A DNA stretch of 64,000 nucleotides from Paraburkholderia sabiae (lineage in GTDB: Bacteria > Pseudomonadota > Gammaproteobacteria > Burkholderiales > Burkholderiaceae): positions 4,836,001 to 4,900,000 of the forward strand of contig NZ_CP125295.1 of NCBI RefSeq assembly GCF_030412785.1. The letters run 5' to 3'. Shown piece after piece: positions 38,493-48,905 of this stretch. The stretch's first letter is position 1. The number at the start of each line of letters is the position of its first letter. The notes under the pieces were generated by a model. The model worked only from the letters and a program-made list of their open reading frames with translations, did no database searches and was not told where the DNA came from. The position numbers and the translations under genes are program-made.

Positions 38493-40910
38493 TTAATGCT
38501 TTACGACATCGCTTGCGCCGGCGTCTTTCGATTCACCGACGGGCGTTGCCGACTTCGGCTCCTCTTCGGGCAACGGCGTCGGCGAACGTTCAAGAGCCAG
38601 TTCGAGAACCTTGTCGATCCAGCGAACGGGAACGATCTCGATCGCGTTCTTCACGTTGTCCGGAATCTCCGTCAGATCCTTGACGTTTTCTTCCGGAATC
38701 AGCACGAGCTTGATGCCGCCGCGATGCGCGGCCAGCAACTTCTCTTTCAGCCCGCCGATCGGCAGCACTTCGCCACGCAGCGTGATTTCACCCGTCATCG
38801 CGACGTCCGCGCGCACAGGGATACCCGTGAGCACCGACACCAGCGCCGTCGTCATCGCACCGCCGGCGGACGGACCGTCCTTCGGCGTCGCGCCTTCCGG
38901 CACGTGGATGTGAATGTCCTGCTTCTCGAACGCTTCGTCCTTGATACCGAGACGGCGCGAACGTGAACGCACCACCGAGCGCGCCGCTTCGACGGATTCC
39001 TTCATCACGTCGCCGAGCGAACCCGTGCGGATCACATTGCCCTTACCCGGCATCACGGCCGCTTCGATCGTCAGCAGATCACCGCCGACTTCCGTCCACG
39101 CAAGACCCGTCACCTGGCCGATCTGGTTTTCCTTCGCGGCCAGACCGAAGTCGTACTTGCGCACGCCGAGGAACGTATCGAGGTTGGTCGCGTCGACCGT
39201 CACTGCCTTGTCTGCCTTCTTCAGCAGAAGCATCTTCACGACCTTACGGCAGATCTTCGACACTTCACGCTCGAGCGAACGCACGCCCGCTTCACGCGTG
39301 TAGTAGCGAATGATGTCGCGGATTGCGGCTTCCGTGACTTCGATCTCGCCTTGCTTCAGGCCGTTGTTCTTCTTCTGCTTCGGCAGCAGATAACGTTGCG
39401 CGATGCTGACCTTCTCGTCTTCCGTGTAACCCGACAGACGGATCACTTCCATCCGGTCGAGCAGCGGAGGCGGAATGTTCAGCGAGTTCGACGTCGCGAC
39501 GAACATCACGTCCGACAGGTCGAAGTCGACTTCGACGTAGTGGTCGGCGAACGTGTGGTTCTGTTCGGGGTCGAGCACTTCGAGCAGCGCCGACGACGGA
39601 TCGCCGCGGAAATCCATGCCCATCTTGTCGACTTCGTCGAGCAGGAAGAGCGGATTGCGCACGCCGACCTTGGTCAGGCTCTGCAGGATCTTGCCCGGCA
39701 TCGAACCGATGTACGTACGACGGTGGCCGCGGATCTCAGCTTCGTCACGCACACCGCCCAGCGCCATACGCACGAACTTGCGGTTCGTTGCGCGTGCAAT
39801 CGACTGGCCCAGCGACGTCTTACCAACGCCCGGAGGCCCGACGAGGCACAGGATCGGCGCCTTCACCTTGTCCACGCGCTGTTGCACTGCGAGATACTCG
39901 AGAATGCGTTCCTTGACCTTCTCGAGACCGAAGTGGTCTTCGTCCAGCACGCGCTCTGCATTCGAGAGGTCGTTGTTGACCTTGCTCTTCTTGCGCCACG
40001 GCAGGCCGATCAGCGTGTCGATGTAGTTACGCACGACCGTCGCTTCCGCCGACATCGGCGACATCAGCTTGAGTTTCTTCAGCTCGGCGTCGGCCTTCTT
40101 CTTGGCTTCCTTCGGCATGCGCGCGGCCGTGATGCGCTTCTCGAGTTCTTCGAGATCGGCACCCTCTTCGCCTTCGCCCAGTTCCTTCTGGATCGCCTTG
40201 ACCTGTTCGTTCAGGTAGTACTCGCGCTGGCTCTTCTCCATCTGACGCTTGACGCGGCCACGGATGCGCTTTTCGACCTGCAGGATGTCGATCTCGGCTT
40301 CGAGTTGCGCGAGCAGATGCTCGAGGCGCTCGATGACCGGGAACATTTCGAGGATCTGCTGCTTCTGGTCGAGCTTGAGCGGGAGATGCGCAGCAATCGT
40401 GTCAGCCAGACGACCGGCCTCGTCGATGCCCGACAGCGACGTCAGGATCTCCGGCGGGATCTTCTTGTTCAGCTTCACGTACTGGTCAAACTGCGAGACG
40501 ATCGCACGGCGCAGCGCTTCCGTTTCAGCGCTATCGGCGTGATCGGGCTCGAGCGGCATGACTTCGCACGAGAATTGCGTTTCCTGCTCTTCGATCGACA
40601 GCGTCTTTGCGCGCTGCAGACCTTCGACCAGCACCTTCACAGTGCCGTCGGGCAGCTTGAGCATCTGCAGGATGTTGGCGATACAGCCAACTTCGTACAT
40701 GTCTTTTTCGGTCGGCTCGTCTTTGGCCGCCGTCTTTTGAGCAACAAGCATGATGTGCTTGCCGCCTTCCATCGCGGCTTCCAACGCCTTGATCGATTTC
40801 GGGCGACCCACGAAGAGCGGGATCACCATGTGCGGGAAAACGACTACGTCGCGCAGCGGGAGCAGCGGAAGTGTGACGCGTTCCGGCGGGAGGAGTTGGG
40901 TTCCTGACAT
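38493..40910 (-). CDS. lon: ATP-dependent protease Lon
   Basis: 805 residues: N-terminal substrate domain (about 10-200), AAA+ domain with [12 protein letters not shown], and protease domain with the dyad Ser681 (KDGPSAGG) and Lys724 ([13 protein letters not shown]). It degrades damaged and regulatory proteins in the cytoplasm. The short tail after residue 780 is Pro/Glu/Ser-rich. ATG 40910 is the usual start. Part of the clpX-lon-hupB run. I could not assign a heat-shock promoter with confidence; TTGCAA lies upstream. Confidence 0.97.
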   Translation of the reverse strand: MSGTQLLPPERVTLPLLPLRDVVVFPHMVIPLFVGRPKSIKALEAAMEGGKHIMLVAQKTAAKDEPTEKDMYEVGCIANILQMLKLPDGTVKVLVEGLQRAKTLSIEEQETQFSCEVMPLEPDHADSAETEALRRAIVSQFDQYVKLNKKIPPEILTSLSGIDEAGRLADTIAAHLPLKLDQKQQILEMFPVIERLEHLLAQLEAEIDILQVEKRIRGRVKRQMEKSQREYYLNEQVKAIQKELGEGEEGADLEELEKRITAARMPKEAKKKADAELKKLKLMSPMSAEATVVRNYIDTLIGLPWRKKSKVNNDLSNAERVLDEDHFGLEKVKERILEYLAVQQRVDKVKAPILCLVGPPGVGKTSLGQSIARATNRKFVRMALGGVRDEAEIRGHRRTYIGSMPGKILQSLTKVGVRNPLFLLDEVDKMGMDFRGDPSSALLEVLDPEQNHTFADHYVEVDFDLSDVMFVATSNSLNIPPPLLDRMEVIRLSGYTEDEKVSIAQRYLLPKQKKNNGLKQGEIEVTEAAIRDIIRYYTREAGVRSLEREVSKICRKVVKMLLLKKADKAVTVDATNLDTFLGVRKYDFGLAAKENQIGQVTGLAWTEVGGDLLTIEAAVMPGKGNVIRTGSLGDVMKESVEAARSVVRSRSRRLGIKDEAFEKQDIHIHVPEGATPKDGPSAGGAMTTALVSVLTGIPVRADVAMTGEITLRGEVLPIGGLKEKLLAAHRGGIKLVLIPEENVKDLTEIPDNVKNAIEIVPVRWIDKVLELALERSPTPLPEEEPKSATPVGESKDAGASDVVKH

Positions 40911-41040
40911 TTCATTTCCCCATGAGTGGAATCAGTTTGTTCGATAGTTGAGGCCGACAAAAAAGATTGCAAGCCTTCGCGTGTGGGAAAAAGTTCAGTG
41001 ACTCCAGAAAAACGGCCCTTCCTGACGACACGATAAACGA

Positions 41041-41074
41041 AAAAAGCCGTTCACGTCGCCATGAACGGCTTTTT
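41041..41074. terminator. Bidirectional-type terminator between clpX and lon
   Basis: 13-bp stem AAAAAGCCGTTCA/TGAACGGCTTTTT (41041-41053 with 41062-41074). It lies after the clpX stop and before lon. A-run and T-run on the two sides. Confidence 0.9.
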
Positions 41075-41094
41075 TTCAAAAATCGGGAAGCCGA

Positions 41095-42366
41095 TCAATT
41101 CGAACCCGCGACCTTTGGCGCGTCTTCGTAGATCAGTAGCGGCTTTCCGTCGCCATCAATGACATTGTCGTCAATAATGACTTTGCTCACGCCCTTCATT
41201 GCCGGCAATTCGTACATCACGTCGAGCAATGCCTGTTCCAGAATGGAACGCAAGCCGCGTGCCCCCGTCTTGCGGCGGATCGCCTTGCGGGCAATGGCTT
41301 GCAGCGCCGCCGGACGAATCTCCAGCTCGACGCGTTCCATGTTGAACAGCTTGTGATATTGCTTGATCAGCGCGTTCTTCGGCTCGACCAGAATCTTCAT
41401 CAGCGCGGCTTCGTCCAGCTTGCCGAGCGTCGCCACGACGGGCAGACGTCCGATCAGTTCTGGAATCAGGCCGAATTTGATGAGATCTTCCGGCTCGACT
41501 TCGCGCAGCACTTCGCCCGCGTCGCGATCCTGCTTGCTCTTGACGCTTGCGCCGAAACCGATGCCCGTTTTTTCCGTACGGTCGACGATCACCTTTTCGA
41601 GGCCATCGAACGCGCCACCGCAAATGAACAGGATGTTCGTCGTGTCGACCTGGATGAAGTCCTGGTTCGGATGCTTACGGCCACCTTGCGGCGGCACCGA
41701 CGCCATCGTGCCTTCGACCAGCTTCAGCAGCGCCTGCTGCACGCCTTCGCCGGACACGTCGCGGGTAATCGACGGGTTGTCCGACTTGCGGCTGATCTTG
41801 TCGATTTCGTCGATATAAACGATACCGCGCTGCGCCTTGTCGACTTCGTAATTGCAGTTTTGCAGCAGCTTCTGAATGATGTTCTCGACGTCTTCGCCGA
41901 CATAGCCGGCTTCCGTCAGCGTGGTCGCGTCGGCGATCACGAACGGGACGTTCAGAAGGCGCGCAAGGGTCTGGGCAAGCAGCGTCTTACCGGAACCCGT
42001 CGGGCCGATCAGCAGGATGTTGCTCTTCGACAACTCGACGTCGTCCTTCTTGTCGAGATGCTTGAGACGCTTGTAGTGGTTGTACACCGCGACCGCGAGA
42101 ATTTTCTTCGCGCGTTCTTGCCCGATCACGTATTGATCGAGAATGTCACGGATTTCCTGAGGACTCGGCAGATCGGACTTGGACAGGCCCGTTTCCAGAC
42201 CCGCGCCCGCTGCTTCGTCGCGAATGATTTCGTTGCACAGGTCGATACATTCATCACAGATGAATACCGACGGACCAGCAATCAGTTTTTTAACTTCGTG
42301 CTGGCTTTTGCCGCAGAACGAGCAATACAACAGCTTCTCGCTGTTCGAACCTTTTTTGTCCGCCAT
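41095..42366 (-). CDS. clpX: ATP-dependent unfoldase ClpX
   Basis: 423 residues. N-terminal zinc site Cys15, Cys18, Cys37, Cys40 (YCSFCGK, ICDEC), Walker A GPTGSGKT, Walker [10 protein letters not shown], and the arginine-finger/sensor regions of the HslU/ClpX group ([14 protein letters not shown]). ClpX unfolds substrates for ClpP. ATG 42366 places the zinc site at the normal distance from the start. It lies 207 bp downstream of clpP. Confidence 0.97.
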   Translation of the reverse strand: MADKKGSNSEKLLYCSFCGKSQHEVKKLIAGPSVFICDECIDLCNEIIRDEAAGAGLETGLSKSDLPSPQEIRDILDQYVIGQERAKKILAVAVYNHYKRLKHLDKKDDVELSKSNILLIGPTGSGKTLLAQTLARLLNVPFVIADATTLTEAGYVGEDVENIIQKLLQNCNYEVDKAQRGIVYIDEIDKISRKSDNPSITRDVSGEGVQQALLKLVEGTMASVPPQGGRKHPNQDFIQVDTTNILFICGGAFDGLEKVIVDRTEKTGIGFGASVKSKQDRDAGEVLREVEPEDLIKFGLIPELIGRLPVVATLGKLDEAALMKILVEPKNALIKQYHKLFNMERVELEIRPAALQAIARKAIRRKTGARGLRSILEQALLDVMYELPAMKGVSKVIIDDNVIDGDGKPLLIYEDAPKVAGSN

Positions 42367-42573
42367 AGATGTGTGAGCCTCCGGACACTCGAATGACATG
42401 ATACGCCGTTTGCCCGCCTCGTTCAGTTCGGGGCGGGACGGATGCGCAAAAGCTGTGACGGCGTTTGCCGCAGGCGTTCAGACGGGTCTTATTATTTCAC
42501 AAGGTTTTGCGCCGGCGCTCTTCCCCCAATTTGAGGAAAAAGCGCTCCGGATCAGCCATGTTTCAGCGATTGT

Positions 42574-43233
42574 TTACGGACGCTTGTGCAGCACCTGGTC
42601 GACGAGACCGTAGGCCTGCGCGTCGTCGCCCGACATGAAGTTGTCGCGGTCCGTGTCGCGCTGGATGCGCTCGACGGGTTGACCCGTATGGTGCGACAAC
42701 AACTGGTTCAGGCGTTCCTTCAGGTACAGGATTTCACGTGCCTGAATTTCGATGTCCGATGCCTGACCGCGCGCGCCGCCCAGCGGCTGGTGAATCATCA
42801 CGCGAGCGTTCGGCAGCGCGAAACGCTTGCCCTTCGCGCCCGCCGCCAGCAGGAACGCGCCCATGCTGGCCGCGAGACCCATACAGAGCGTCGACACGTC
42901 CGGCTTGATGAACTGCATCGTGTCGTAGATCGCCATCCCTGCCGACACCGAGCCGCCCGGGCTGTTGATGTAGAAGCTGATGTCCTTGTCCGGATTTTCG
43001 CTTTCGAGGAACAGCAACTGCGCGATCACGAGGTTGGCGGTCTGGTCGTTCACTTCGCCGACCAGAAACACTACGCGCTCCTTCAGCAGACGCGAATAGA
43101 TGTCATACGAACGTTCACCGCGGCCGCTCGTTTCGACCACGATCGGCACGAGGCCGAGCGCTTGCGCTTCGAGATCCCGATCTCGCGACGACTGCGAGGT
43201 CAACGTGTCCAGCATTTGAGCGCGAAAGGTCAT
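42574..43233 (-). CDS. clpP: ATP-dependent Clp protease proteolytic subunit
   Basis: 219 residues. Catalytic Ser123 (AASMGAF), His148 (MIHQP) and Asp197 (DRDNFM) follow the spacing of Escherichia coli ClpP. The first ~25 residues ([16 protein letters not shown]) look like the propeptide. Next to clpX and 182 bp downstream of tig, the usual tig-clpP-clpX order. Confidence 0.97.
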   Translation of the reverse strand: MTFRAQMLDTLTSQSSRDRDLEAQALGLVPIVVETSGRGERSYDIYSRLLKERVVFLVGEVNDQTANLVIAQLLFLESENPDKDISFYINSPGGSVSAGMAIYDTMQFIKPDVSTLCMGLAASMGAFLLAAGAKGKRFALPNARVMIHQPLGGARGQASDIEIQAREILYLKERLNQLLSHHTGQPVERIQRDTDRDNFMSGDDAQAYGLVDQVLHKRP

Positions 43234-43415
43234 GCAATGGATCCTTGTCAGGAAATGTTCTGATGTTCGGTTCTGGACAAGTGGGTCCGGCCGCGCGCTT
43301 CTTCAAGAGCTGCCACGGCCGACAAGCGTTCTTTTAGCATGAACTGGCCGTACAGATGCAAAAACGGCGTGCGGGCCGTCGTTCGGACAGCCGGCACGCC
43401 GTTGCAGCGATGCTA

Positions 43416-44762
43416 TTACGCTTGCGCCGTTGCGCTTGCCAGCTCTTCGAAGCTCACTTCCTTGTCCGTCACCTTCGCCTTGCTCAGGACGAAATCGACG
43501 ACGTTGGATTCAACGACATACGCTTCCATCTCGGCCAGGCGCTGCTGGTTCGAATAATACCAGCGCACGACTTCCTTCGGGTCTTCGTAGCTCTTCGCGA
43601 ATTCGTCGACTTCCGCGCGGATCTGTTCCGGCTTGGCCTGCAGTTCGTTGGCCTTCACCAGTTCGGCCAGCACGAGGCCCAGCTTGACGCGGCGCTCTGC
43701 CTGCTCGGCGAACATTTCTGCGGGGATCGGTGCGTCCTTCGCGTTCGGCACGCCGCGTTGCGTCAGGTCCTGACGCGCCATTTCGACGAGGCGCTGCTGG
43801 TCCTGCTCGATCAGCGCCTTCGGCACGTCGAGTTCGGAGATCTTCAGCAGAGCATCCATCACCTGGTTCTTCACGACAGCCTGCGTACGGCGCTTCGCTT
43901 CGCGCTCGAGGTTGTCCTTGATTTCATTGCGCATCTTCGTCAGATCGCCGTCTTCGATGCCGAGCGACTTCGCGAATTCGCCGTCGATTTCCGGCAGGTG
44001 CGGCCACTCGATCTTCTTCATCGTGATCGTGAACTGCGCGGTCTTGCCGGCGACTTCCTTGCCGTGATAGTCCTCGGGGAAGGCCAGGTCGAATTCCTTC
44101 GACTCGCCGACCTTCAGGCCGAGCGCTGCCTTTTCGAATTCCGGCAGCATGCGGCCTTCGCCCAGGACAAACGCGAAGTCGTCCGCGCTGCCGCCCTGGA
44201 ATGCTTCACCGTCGATCTTGCCGACGAAGTCGACCGTCACGCGGTCGCCGTCCTTGGCTGCCGTGTCCGCGCCGCCGTCGCCGTGCTCGCCGGCTTCGCC
44301 GCGAGCGTGGTAGTGCACGCGCTGCTTGCGCAGGATGTCCAGCGTGCGGTCGATTTCCGCGTCGCTGATGTTCGTGGTCGTGCGTTCGATTTCAGCCGTC
44401 GCGACGTCGCCCAGCTTCACGTCCGGGTAAACCTCGAACGTTGCGTCGAATGCGTAGTCGCCTTCGGATGCATCTGCCTTCGGGCTGAAGCTCGGCTGGC
44501 CAGCGACACGCAGGTTCTCCGCGCGGCTGATATCGAAGAATTCCTTGCCAACCTTGTCGCTCAGCACTTCGGCTTCCACCTGACCCGCGTACTGCTGCGT
44601 CACCATCTTGAGCGGCACCTTGCCCGGGCGGAAACCCGGCATGCGCACGTTCTTCGCGAGTTGACGGATACGCGAGTCCACTTCCTTCTGCACGGTGTCT
44701 TTCGGCAGGGAAATCGTCACGCGGCGTTCGAGCTTGCCGAGGTTTTCAACAACGTTAGCCAT
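43416..44762 (-). CDS. tig: Trigger factor
   Basis: 448 residues. N-terminal ribosome-binding domain with [12 protein letters not shown] (the family has GFRxGKxP), middle FKBP-type PPIase domain with [16 protein letters not shown], and a long helical C-terminal chaperone domain. It binds chains emerging from the ribosome. First gene of the proteostasis run. ATG 44762. Confidence 0.97.
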   Translation of the reverse strand: MANVVENLGKLERRVTISLPKDTVQKEVDSRIRQLAKNVRMPGFRPGKVPLKMVTQQYAGQVEAEVLSDKVGKEFFDISRAENLRVAGQPSFSPKADASEGDYAFDATFEVYPDVKLGDVATAEIERTTTNISDAEIDRTLDILRKQRVHYHARGEAGEHGDGGADTAAKDGDRVTVDFVGKIDGEAFQGGSADDFAFVLGEGRMLPEFEKAALGLKVGESKEFDLAFPEDYHGKEVAGKTAQFTITMKKIEWPHLPEIDGEFAKSLGIEDGDLTKMRNEIKDNLEREAKRRTQAVVKNQVMDALLKISELDVPKALIEQDQQRLVEMARQDLTQRGVPNAKDAPIPAEMFAEQAERRVKLGLVLAELVKANELQAKPEQIRAEVDEFAKSYEDPKEVVRWYYSNQQRLAEMEAYVVESNVVDFVLSKAKVTDKEVSFEELASATAQA

Positions 44763-45281
44763 GGCTTCAATCGTCCTAAAATTATTCGAGCGAATCAGTT
44801 ATCTTGTGTGCGCCTGTCGATGTCCGCTTTGCGTCGTGCGCCCGATGCCGCGTGTTATCCACGCCTGATTACCGGGTCGCCGCTTCGCTTCGCTCACTCA
44901 GATGTGACATCGATCGCGTGCCTCTCTCCGCGGTCTGTGAGGCCGCCGGCAGCACAGTTTGGGTCAGAGAGCCAAATATTTTAGCAAACTATTTGCACGG
45001 CTAGCCGGATTCGCTGTTTGTCGATTATCGACGCCTCTCCGGGCGCAGCGCCGGTCGCGCGACGGACCGGTCAAAACGCGTTTGCGCCCGACCGTACGCA
45101 GCGTCAGTCGTGAATCAAAGTCAATTCTGCCTATACCTTCAGGTGTATTCAGTCGCCCGCCGCATGCTGATAAGCTTCTCCACATCCTGACACGCTCTTC
45201 CTTGCTGCACGAGCGTGACGGCGCTTCATCGCATCGCGGCGAAGGTAGCGATGCCTCCTCATACCAATCATCAGAGACACC
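44763..45281. other. Intergenic region between tig and glycerate kinase
   Basis: 519 bp between divergent genes. No tRNA, small RNA signature, riboswitch or recognisable repeat was found. Open frames are short and have no family support. It should hold the promoters of tig and of the glycerate kinase gene. Confidence 0.5.
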
Positions 45282-46427
45282 ATGCCGAATACGTCGTCCG
45301 CGCCCATCGTCGTCATCGCCCCTGACTCGTTCAAAGGTTCGCTCTCTGCCGAGGAAGTCGCGCAGTCCATCGCGTCGGGCATCCTGCGCGCGCGGTCCGA
45401 CGCGACGATCCGCATCTGCGCGATGGCCGACGGCGGCGAAGGCACGCTCGACGCCATGCTGACGCGCGGCGGCGAGCGCCGCATGCTCACGGTGCGCGGC
45501 GCGGCGGGCGCCGCACGCGAGGCCGCTATGGGCCTGCTCGCCGATGGCAGCGCGATCATCGAAACGGCGGAGGTCGTCGGCATCACCGACCCCGTCGGCA
45601 TGGGCGTTCCCGTCGAAAAGCGCAGCACGCGCGGCATGGGCGAAGCGATCCGCTCACTGCTCGACGCCGGCGTGCGGCGCTTCTTCGTCGCGCTTGGCGG
45701 CAGCAGCACGAACGACGGCGGCGCAGGCCTGCTCGTCGGGCTCGGCCTCAAGCTGTTCGATGCGCAAGGACATGAACTCGACGCGACGCCGGAACAGCTC
45801 GCGCAACTGGCGCGCGTGGACGCGTCAGCTCTCGATACGCGCTTGCGCGAGGCGACGTTCGTCGGCATGTCGGATGTCGACAATCCCCTCACCGGCGATC
45901 ACGGCGCAACCGCCATCTTTGGTCCGCAGAAAGGCGTGCAACCCGCGCAGGTCGCGACCATCGACGCCGCCCTTGCCCACTTCGCCGATCTCGTCGAGCC
46001 GGCCATGAATCGTGTCGCGCGCAACCAGCCGGGCGCAGGCGCAGCAGGCGGCCTGGGATTCGCGCTGCATATGCTGGGCGCAGACTTCGAACCGGGCGCA
46101 GAAGTCGTCGCGCGCGAAGTCGGCCTGGACGCTGCACTCGAAGGCGCGAACTGGCTCATCACGGGCGAAGGCCGCTCGGACGTGCAGACGCTGCACGGCA
46201 AGGCGCCCTTCATCGCGTGCCGGCATGCACGCGCGGCAAGCGTGCCGGCCACGTTGCTCTCGGGTGCCGTCGACCCGTCCGCCTTGCCGAAACTCGCCGA
46301 ATATTTCAGCGGATGCTTCTCTCCCGCGCCCGGTCCGATCACGCTCGAAGTGGCGATTCGCGACGCAGCCACACTGCTTGCGAACGAAGCCGAACAGATG
46401 ACGCGACTCAGGTACGGCCCGCGTTGA
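45282..46427 (+). CDS. Glycerate kinase
   Basis: 381 residues of the glycerate kinase type-1 (GlxK/GarK) family: IAPDSFKGSLSA near the start, ADGGEGTLDAM, GLGGSSTNDGGAG-like segment (ALGGSSTNDGGAGLL) and ITGEGRSD. It phosphorylates D-glycerate from allantoin, galactarate or glyoxylate metabolism. A MarR regulator follows 63 bp downstream and may control or be co-transcribed with it. The choice between the GarK and GlxK subtypes is not possible here. Confidence 0.94.
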   Translation: MPNTSSAPIVVIAPDSFKGSLSAEEVAQSIASGILRARSDATIRICAMADGGEGTLDAMLTRGGERRMLTVRGAAGAAREAAMGLLADGSAIIETAEVVGITDPVGMGVPVEKRSTRGMGEAIRSLLDAGVRRFFVALGGSSTNDGGAGLLVGLGLKLFDAQGHELDATPEQLAQLARVDASALDTRLREATFVGMSDVDNPLTGDHGATAIFGPQKGVQPAQVATIDAALAHFADLVEPAMNRVARNQPGAGAAGGLGFALHMLGADFEPGAEVVAREVGLDAALEGANWLITGEGRSDVQTLHGKAPFIACRHARAASVPATLLSGAVDPSALPKLAEYFSGCFSPAPGPITLEVAIRDAATLLANEAEQMTRLRYGPR

Positions 46428-46490
46428 CCGCGCGAGCGGATGCAGCAACAATCACATCGCGGGACTGCATCCACTCACAACAGGAAGACC

Positions 46491-46946
46491 ATGAAGGCCT
46501 CCGACAAAGCCGGACTCGAACAGTTTCTGACGTATCGTCTGCACGTGCTGAATAAACTTTCCGAGCGGGGCATCAGCGAACGGTATATGGCCAAGCTCGA
46601 CGTGACGCTGCCTGAGGCGCGCGTGATTGCATCGGTCGGATCGTTCGGGCCGTTCTCGATCATGGATCTCGCGCGCCACGCGAACCTCGACAAGAGTCAG
46701 GCGAGCCGCGCAGCCGAGGCGTTGATCAGACAAGGCCTCGTGCAACGCGAAGCGAGCGCGGAAGACGGCCGCGTGGTGCTCGTATCGCTGACCACGGAAG
46801 GCCGGGCGCTCTATCGCAAAGTGATGCCCATCGCGCGCAAGTGGAACATCGATCTGTTCGATTGCCTCGATGATCGCGAGAAGGTCGCGCTCAGCGAAGC
46901 ACTCGACAAAGTGATCGAAAACGCCATCGCGCGTAACGCAGCGTAG
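46491..46946 (+). CDS. MarR-family transcriptional regulator
   Basis: 151 residues. A winged helix about residues 45-110: LDVTLPEARVIASVG, recognition helix DKSQASRAAEALIRQGLV, wing VQREASAEDGRVVLVSLT. MarR proteins are ligand-responsive dimers, often repressors. AGGAAGACC precedes ATG 46491. Placed after glycerate kinase, in the same direction; target and ligand unknown. Confidence 0.9.
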   Translation: MKASDKAGLEQFLTYRLHVLNKLSERGISERYMAKLDVTLPEARVIASVGSFGPFSIMDLARHANLDKSQASRAAEALIRQGLVQREASAEDGRVVLVSLTTEGRALYRKVMPIARKWNIDLFDCLDDREKVALSEALDKVIENAIARNAA

Positions 46947-47374
46947 TCAGAACAGACGAAGTCCGGGCCGATCCATCGTCGGCGCTTGCGCAGCGCCGTT
47001 GAATCTGTCGTTGCCTAATTCCTTAAACACTCATTCACAAGCCGCTCTCCCGACAGCATTCATCCGCTCAGACTCCATACAACGGATCGATTCCGTCGAT
47101 CTGGCGCAGCAATGCATCGAGAACATGGTCGGCACTCACGTCCGAGTCTGAGAGAGGGGTCGGACGTCGCTCGCGATGTGAAGGATTCCGTATCACCCGG
47201 ATTGAGAACATAAGAGCCTGGTTGCACGTGCAACCAGATAACCCACGGCGAAACACAGAGCAAGAAGCAGGACGTCTAGCATATTCCGCATTTCGAGCGA
47301 CGCGTCTCAAGGAAATCGTAATACTGGCTTGCTACGATCTCCGCTCGCTTTCTCTCTGACTTCGAGGATCAAAA
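46947..47374. other. Intergenic region with a weak small-ORF candidate
   Basis: 428 bp. On the minus strand a 32-codon frame (47193-47291) encodes a single membrane-helix peptide, MLDVLLLALCFAVGYLVA, and an overlapping frame up to 47068 ends in SADHVLDALLRQIDG. The pair could be the remnant of one frame-shifted gene, but the case is thin. No RNA gene seen. Confidence 0.35.
47193..47291 (-). CDS. Possible small membrane peptide (weak)
   Basis: 32 codons from ATG 47291 (or from ATG 47282 with the first 3 residues lost). One hydrophobic helix followed by a positively charged end (ARATRLLCSQSG). No clear ribosome site. Alternatively it is the N-terminal part of a gene that shifts frame into the one ending at 47068. 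Included for completeness only. Confidence 0.2.
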   Translation of the reverse strand: MRNMLDVLLLALCFAVGYLVARATRLLCSQSG

Positions 47375-47512
47375 ATGAAGAAGGTTGTTCTGGCACTGGT
47401 CGCTGCTGCCGCTGGCTTCATGAGCATGTCGTCGGCATTCGCAAACGACCACCATCATCACGAGTGCCACAAGGTGCGCGTGCATCACCACTGGGAAAAG
47501 CGCTGCCACTAA
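47375..47512 (+). CDS. Small histidine-rich exported peptide (HHHH type)
   Basis: 45 residues, MKKVVLALVAAAAGFMSMSS then AFA and a mature end of 22 residues rich in His (NDHHHHECHKV and VHHHWEKRCH). Residues 1-23 form a signal peptide (SAFA|N). Eight of the 22 mature residues are His and two are Cys, a composition suited to binding Zn, Cu or Ni in the periplasm; similar HHHH-motif peptides are known in Burkholderiaceae but unstudied. GAGG lies before the ATG and a terminator follows, so it is likely a real gene, though too short for most predictors. Confidence 0.75.
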   Translation: MKKVVLALVAAAAGFMSMSSAFANDHHHHECHKVRVHHHWEKRCH

Positions 47513-47542
47513 GCAGGCCGCGCAGCTTCCGTGCGATGCATG

Positions 47543-47570
47543 AACCCCGCCTTCGCGCGGGGTTTTTTGT
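47543..47570 (+). terminator. Intrinsic terminator after the His-rich peptide
   Basis: 8-bp stem AACCCCGC/GCGGGGTT (47543-47550 with 47557-47564), followed by a T-run. Ends the short transcript. Confidence 0.9.
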
Positions 47571-47603
47571 GGGCGTCGGGTTTGCCTGTTCGGCGAAAGA
47601 AAA

Positions 47604-47635
47604 CAAAAACCCCGCGAGTCCTGGACAGGCGGGGT
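47604..47635 (-). terminator. Intrinsic terminator of tRNA-Leu
   Basis: 7-bp stem ACCCCGC/GCGGGGT (47609-47615 with 47629-47635) with an A-run at its left end that is a U-run on the minus strand. It lies 55 bp after tRNA-Leu. Confidence 0.75.
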
Positions 47636-47690
47636 CTTGTGTACGGCGCGATCGATCATCGAGCAAGCGATCGATCAATCATCAATCAAG

Positions 47691-47777
47691 TGGTGCGAGG
47701 AAGGGGACTCGAACCCCTACACCCTTGCGGGCGTCAGGACCTAAACCTGGTGCGTCTACCAATTTCGCCATCCTCGC
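47691..47777 (-). tRNA. tRNA-Leu (TAG)
   Basis: 87 nt with CCA and a long variable arm (CGCCCGCAAGGGTG), as in class II tRNAs. Acceptor GCGAGGA/TCCTCGC, D-arm AATTGGTAGACGC, anticodon loop TTTAGGT (anticodon TAG, in a CAGG/CCTG stem), T-arm GGGGTTCGAGTCCCC. It reads CUA and related codons. Confidence 0.95.
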
Positions 47778-48056
47778 AGCCGGGCGCATGCCGGAAGCAT
47801 GCAGCACCGATGTCTCGCCGGCTGCCGGACGCCGCATTTTTCATCGCGATGTCATTCGCGTGGACAACTCTGAGCCGGATAGGATCAGACCGCCGCGACC
47901 GCGAACGCTTGCGCCGGAAAGCACGTCCGAAAGCGTAAGCGCGAGATTCTAACCGATTGCCCTGCGCTTGTCTGCATCTGTCGAATAGCGTCGATGCTAC
48001 AATTTTCGGTCTCTCGCGCAAACCGTGCGCGGCCGCCTTCCCCACAAGCCAATCCC

Positions 48057-48890
48057 GTGAATTTCGACGAATACTGCCAGCAGAAAGCGGCGCCTCCCGG
48101 TTCGAGCACTTACTATGCGTTGCGTCAGGCGCCCGCCGAGCGGCAGCCGCTACTCGCCGCGCTGTTTGCGCTGCGACGCGAGTTCGAGGAAACGGTGAAG
48201 GAAACGACGGATCCGACCATCGGGCGCACGAAGCTCGCCTGGTGGCAAAAGGAAGCGGCAGCGCTCGCAGCCGGCGAGCCGACGCACCCCGTCTCGCAGG
48301 CGCTCGCCGCGCATCTGCCCGATGTGCAAACCGAGTATCCCGCCTTGCAGACCCTGATTGCAGGCTTCGAGATGGACCTCGATCAGGCGCGCTATCTCGA
48401 CTATCCGAATTTGCGCCGCTATGTGGCGGGTGTCGGCGGCACGTTTGCGTCGGTGGTCGCGCGCGCGACGGCGCGCGATCCTTCGCAGGCGGCGACGTGG
48501 GCCGCGCCGCTCGGCGAGGCGCTGATGCTCGCGCAGATCGTCGTGGATCTGGGCAACGACGCGCGGCACGGACGCATCTATATTCCCATCGACGAAATGC
48601 AGCGCTTCAACGTGACGGCGGCGGATCTGATCAACCGCAAGTACACGGACGCGTTCACCGAGATGATGCGCTTCCAGACGGCGCGCGCCCGCGACGCGAT
48701 CGGAAAGGCGCTCGAAGCGCTGCCCGTCGGCGAACGTCACTCGCAGAGCACGCTACGCGCGCTGGCGGCGCTGGCACTGGCGTTGCTCGACGAGATCGAG
48801 CGCGACGGTTACCACGTGCTGCATCAGCGGATCGCGCTCACGCCGATCCGCAAGCTGTGGGTCGCCTGGCGAGCCGCACGCAAACACTGA
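48057..48890 (+). CDS. Squalene/phytoene synthase family protein
   Basis: 277 residues with a GTG start, which gives the family N-terminus NFDEYCQQKAAPPGSSTYY. The second Asp-rich motif is present as DLGNDARHGRIYIP (Asp164, Asp168). The first motif is unusual: REFEETVKETTD (41-52) in place of the DDxxD-type block. The family includes HpnD and HpnC, which make hopanoid precursors from farnesyl diphosphate. No hopanoid partner (hpnE, shc) is adjacent. The family call is secure; activity on farnesyl diphosphate is uncertain because of the changed motif. Confidence 0.85.
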   Translation: MNFDEYCQQKAAPPGSSTYYALRQAPAERQPLLAALFALRREFEETVKETTDPTIGRTKLAWWQKEAAALAAGEPTHPVSQALAAHLPDVQTEYPALQTLIAGFEMDLDQARYLDYPNLRRYVAGVGGTFASVVARATARDPSQAATWAAPLGEALMLAQIVVDLGNDARHGRIYIPIDEMQRFNVTAADLINRKYTDAFTEMMRFQTARARDAIGKALEALPVGERHSQSTLRALAALALALLDEIERDGYHVLHQRIALTPIRKLWVAWRAARKH

Positions 48891-48905
48891 TTTCTCAGAC
48901 GCTGC

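Noticed and set aside
40911..41040. Heat-shock (sigma-32) promoter for lon
   Set aside because: TTGCAA is present, but no convincing CCCCAT-type -10 at the right distance was found, so it is not listed as a feature.
47630..47690. Short repeated GATCGATC and ATCAATCA units near tRNA-Leu, considered as a CRISPR-like or attachment site
   Set aside because: The units are only 8-10 bp, irregular and without spacers. No integrase or duplicated tRNA end is present.
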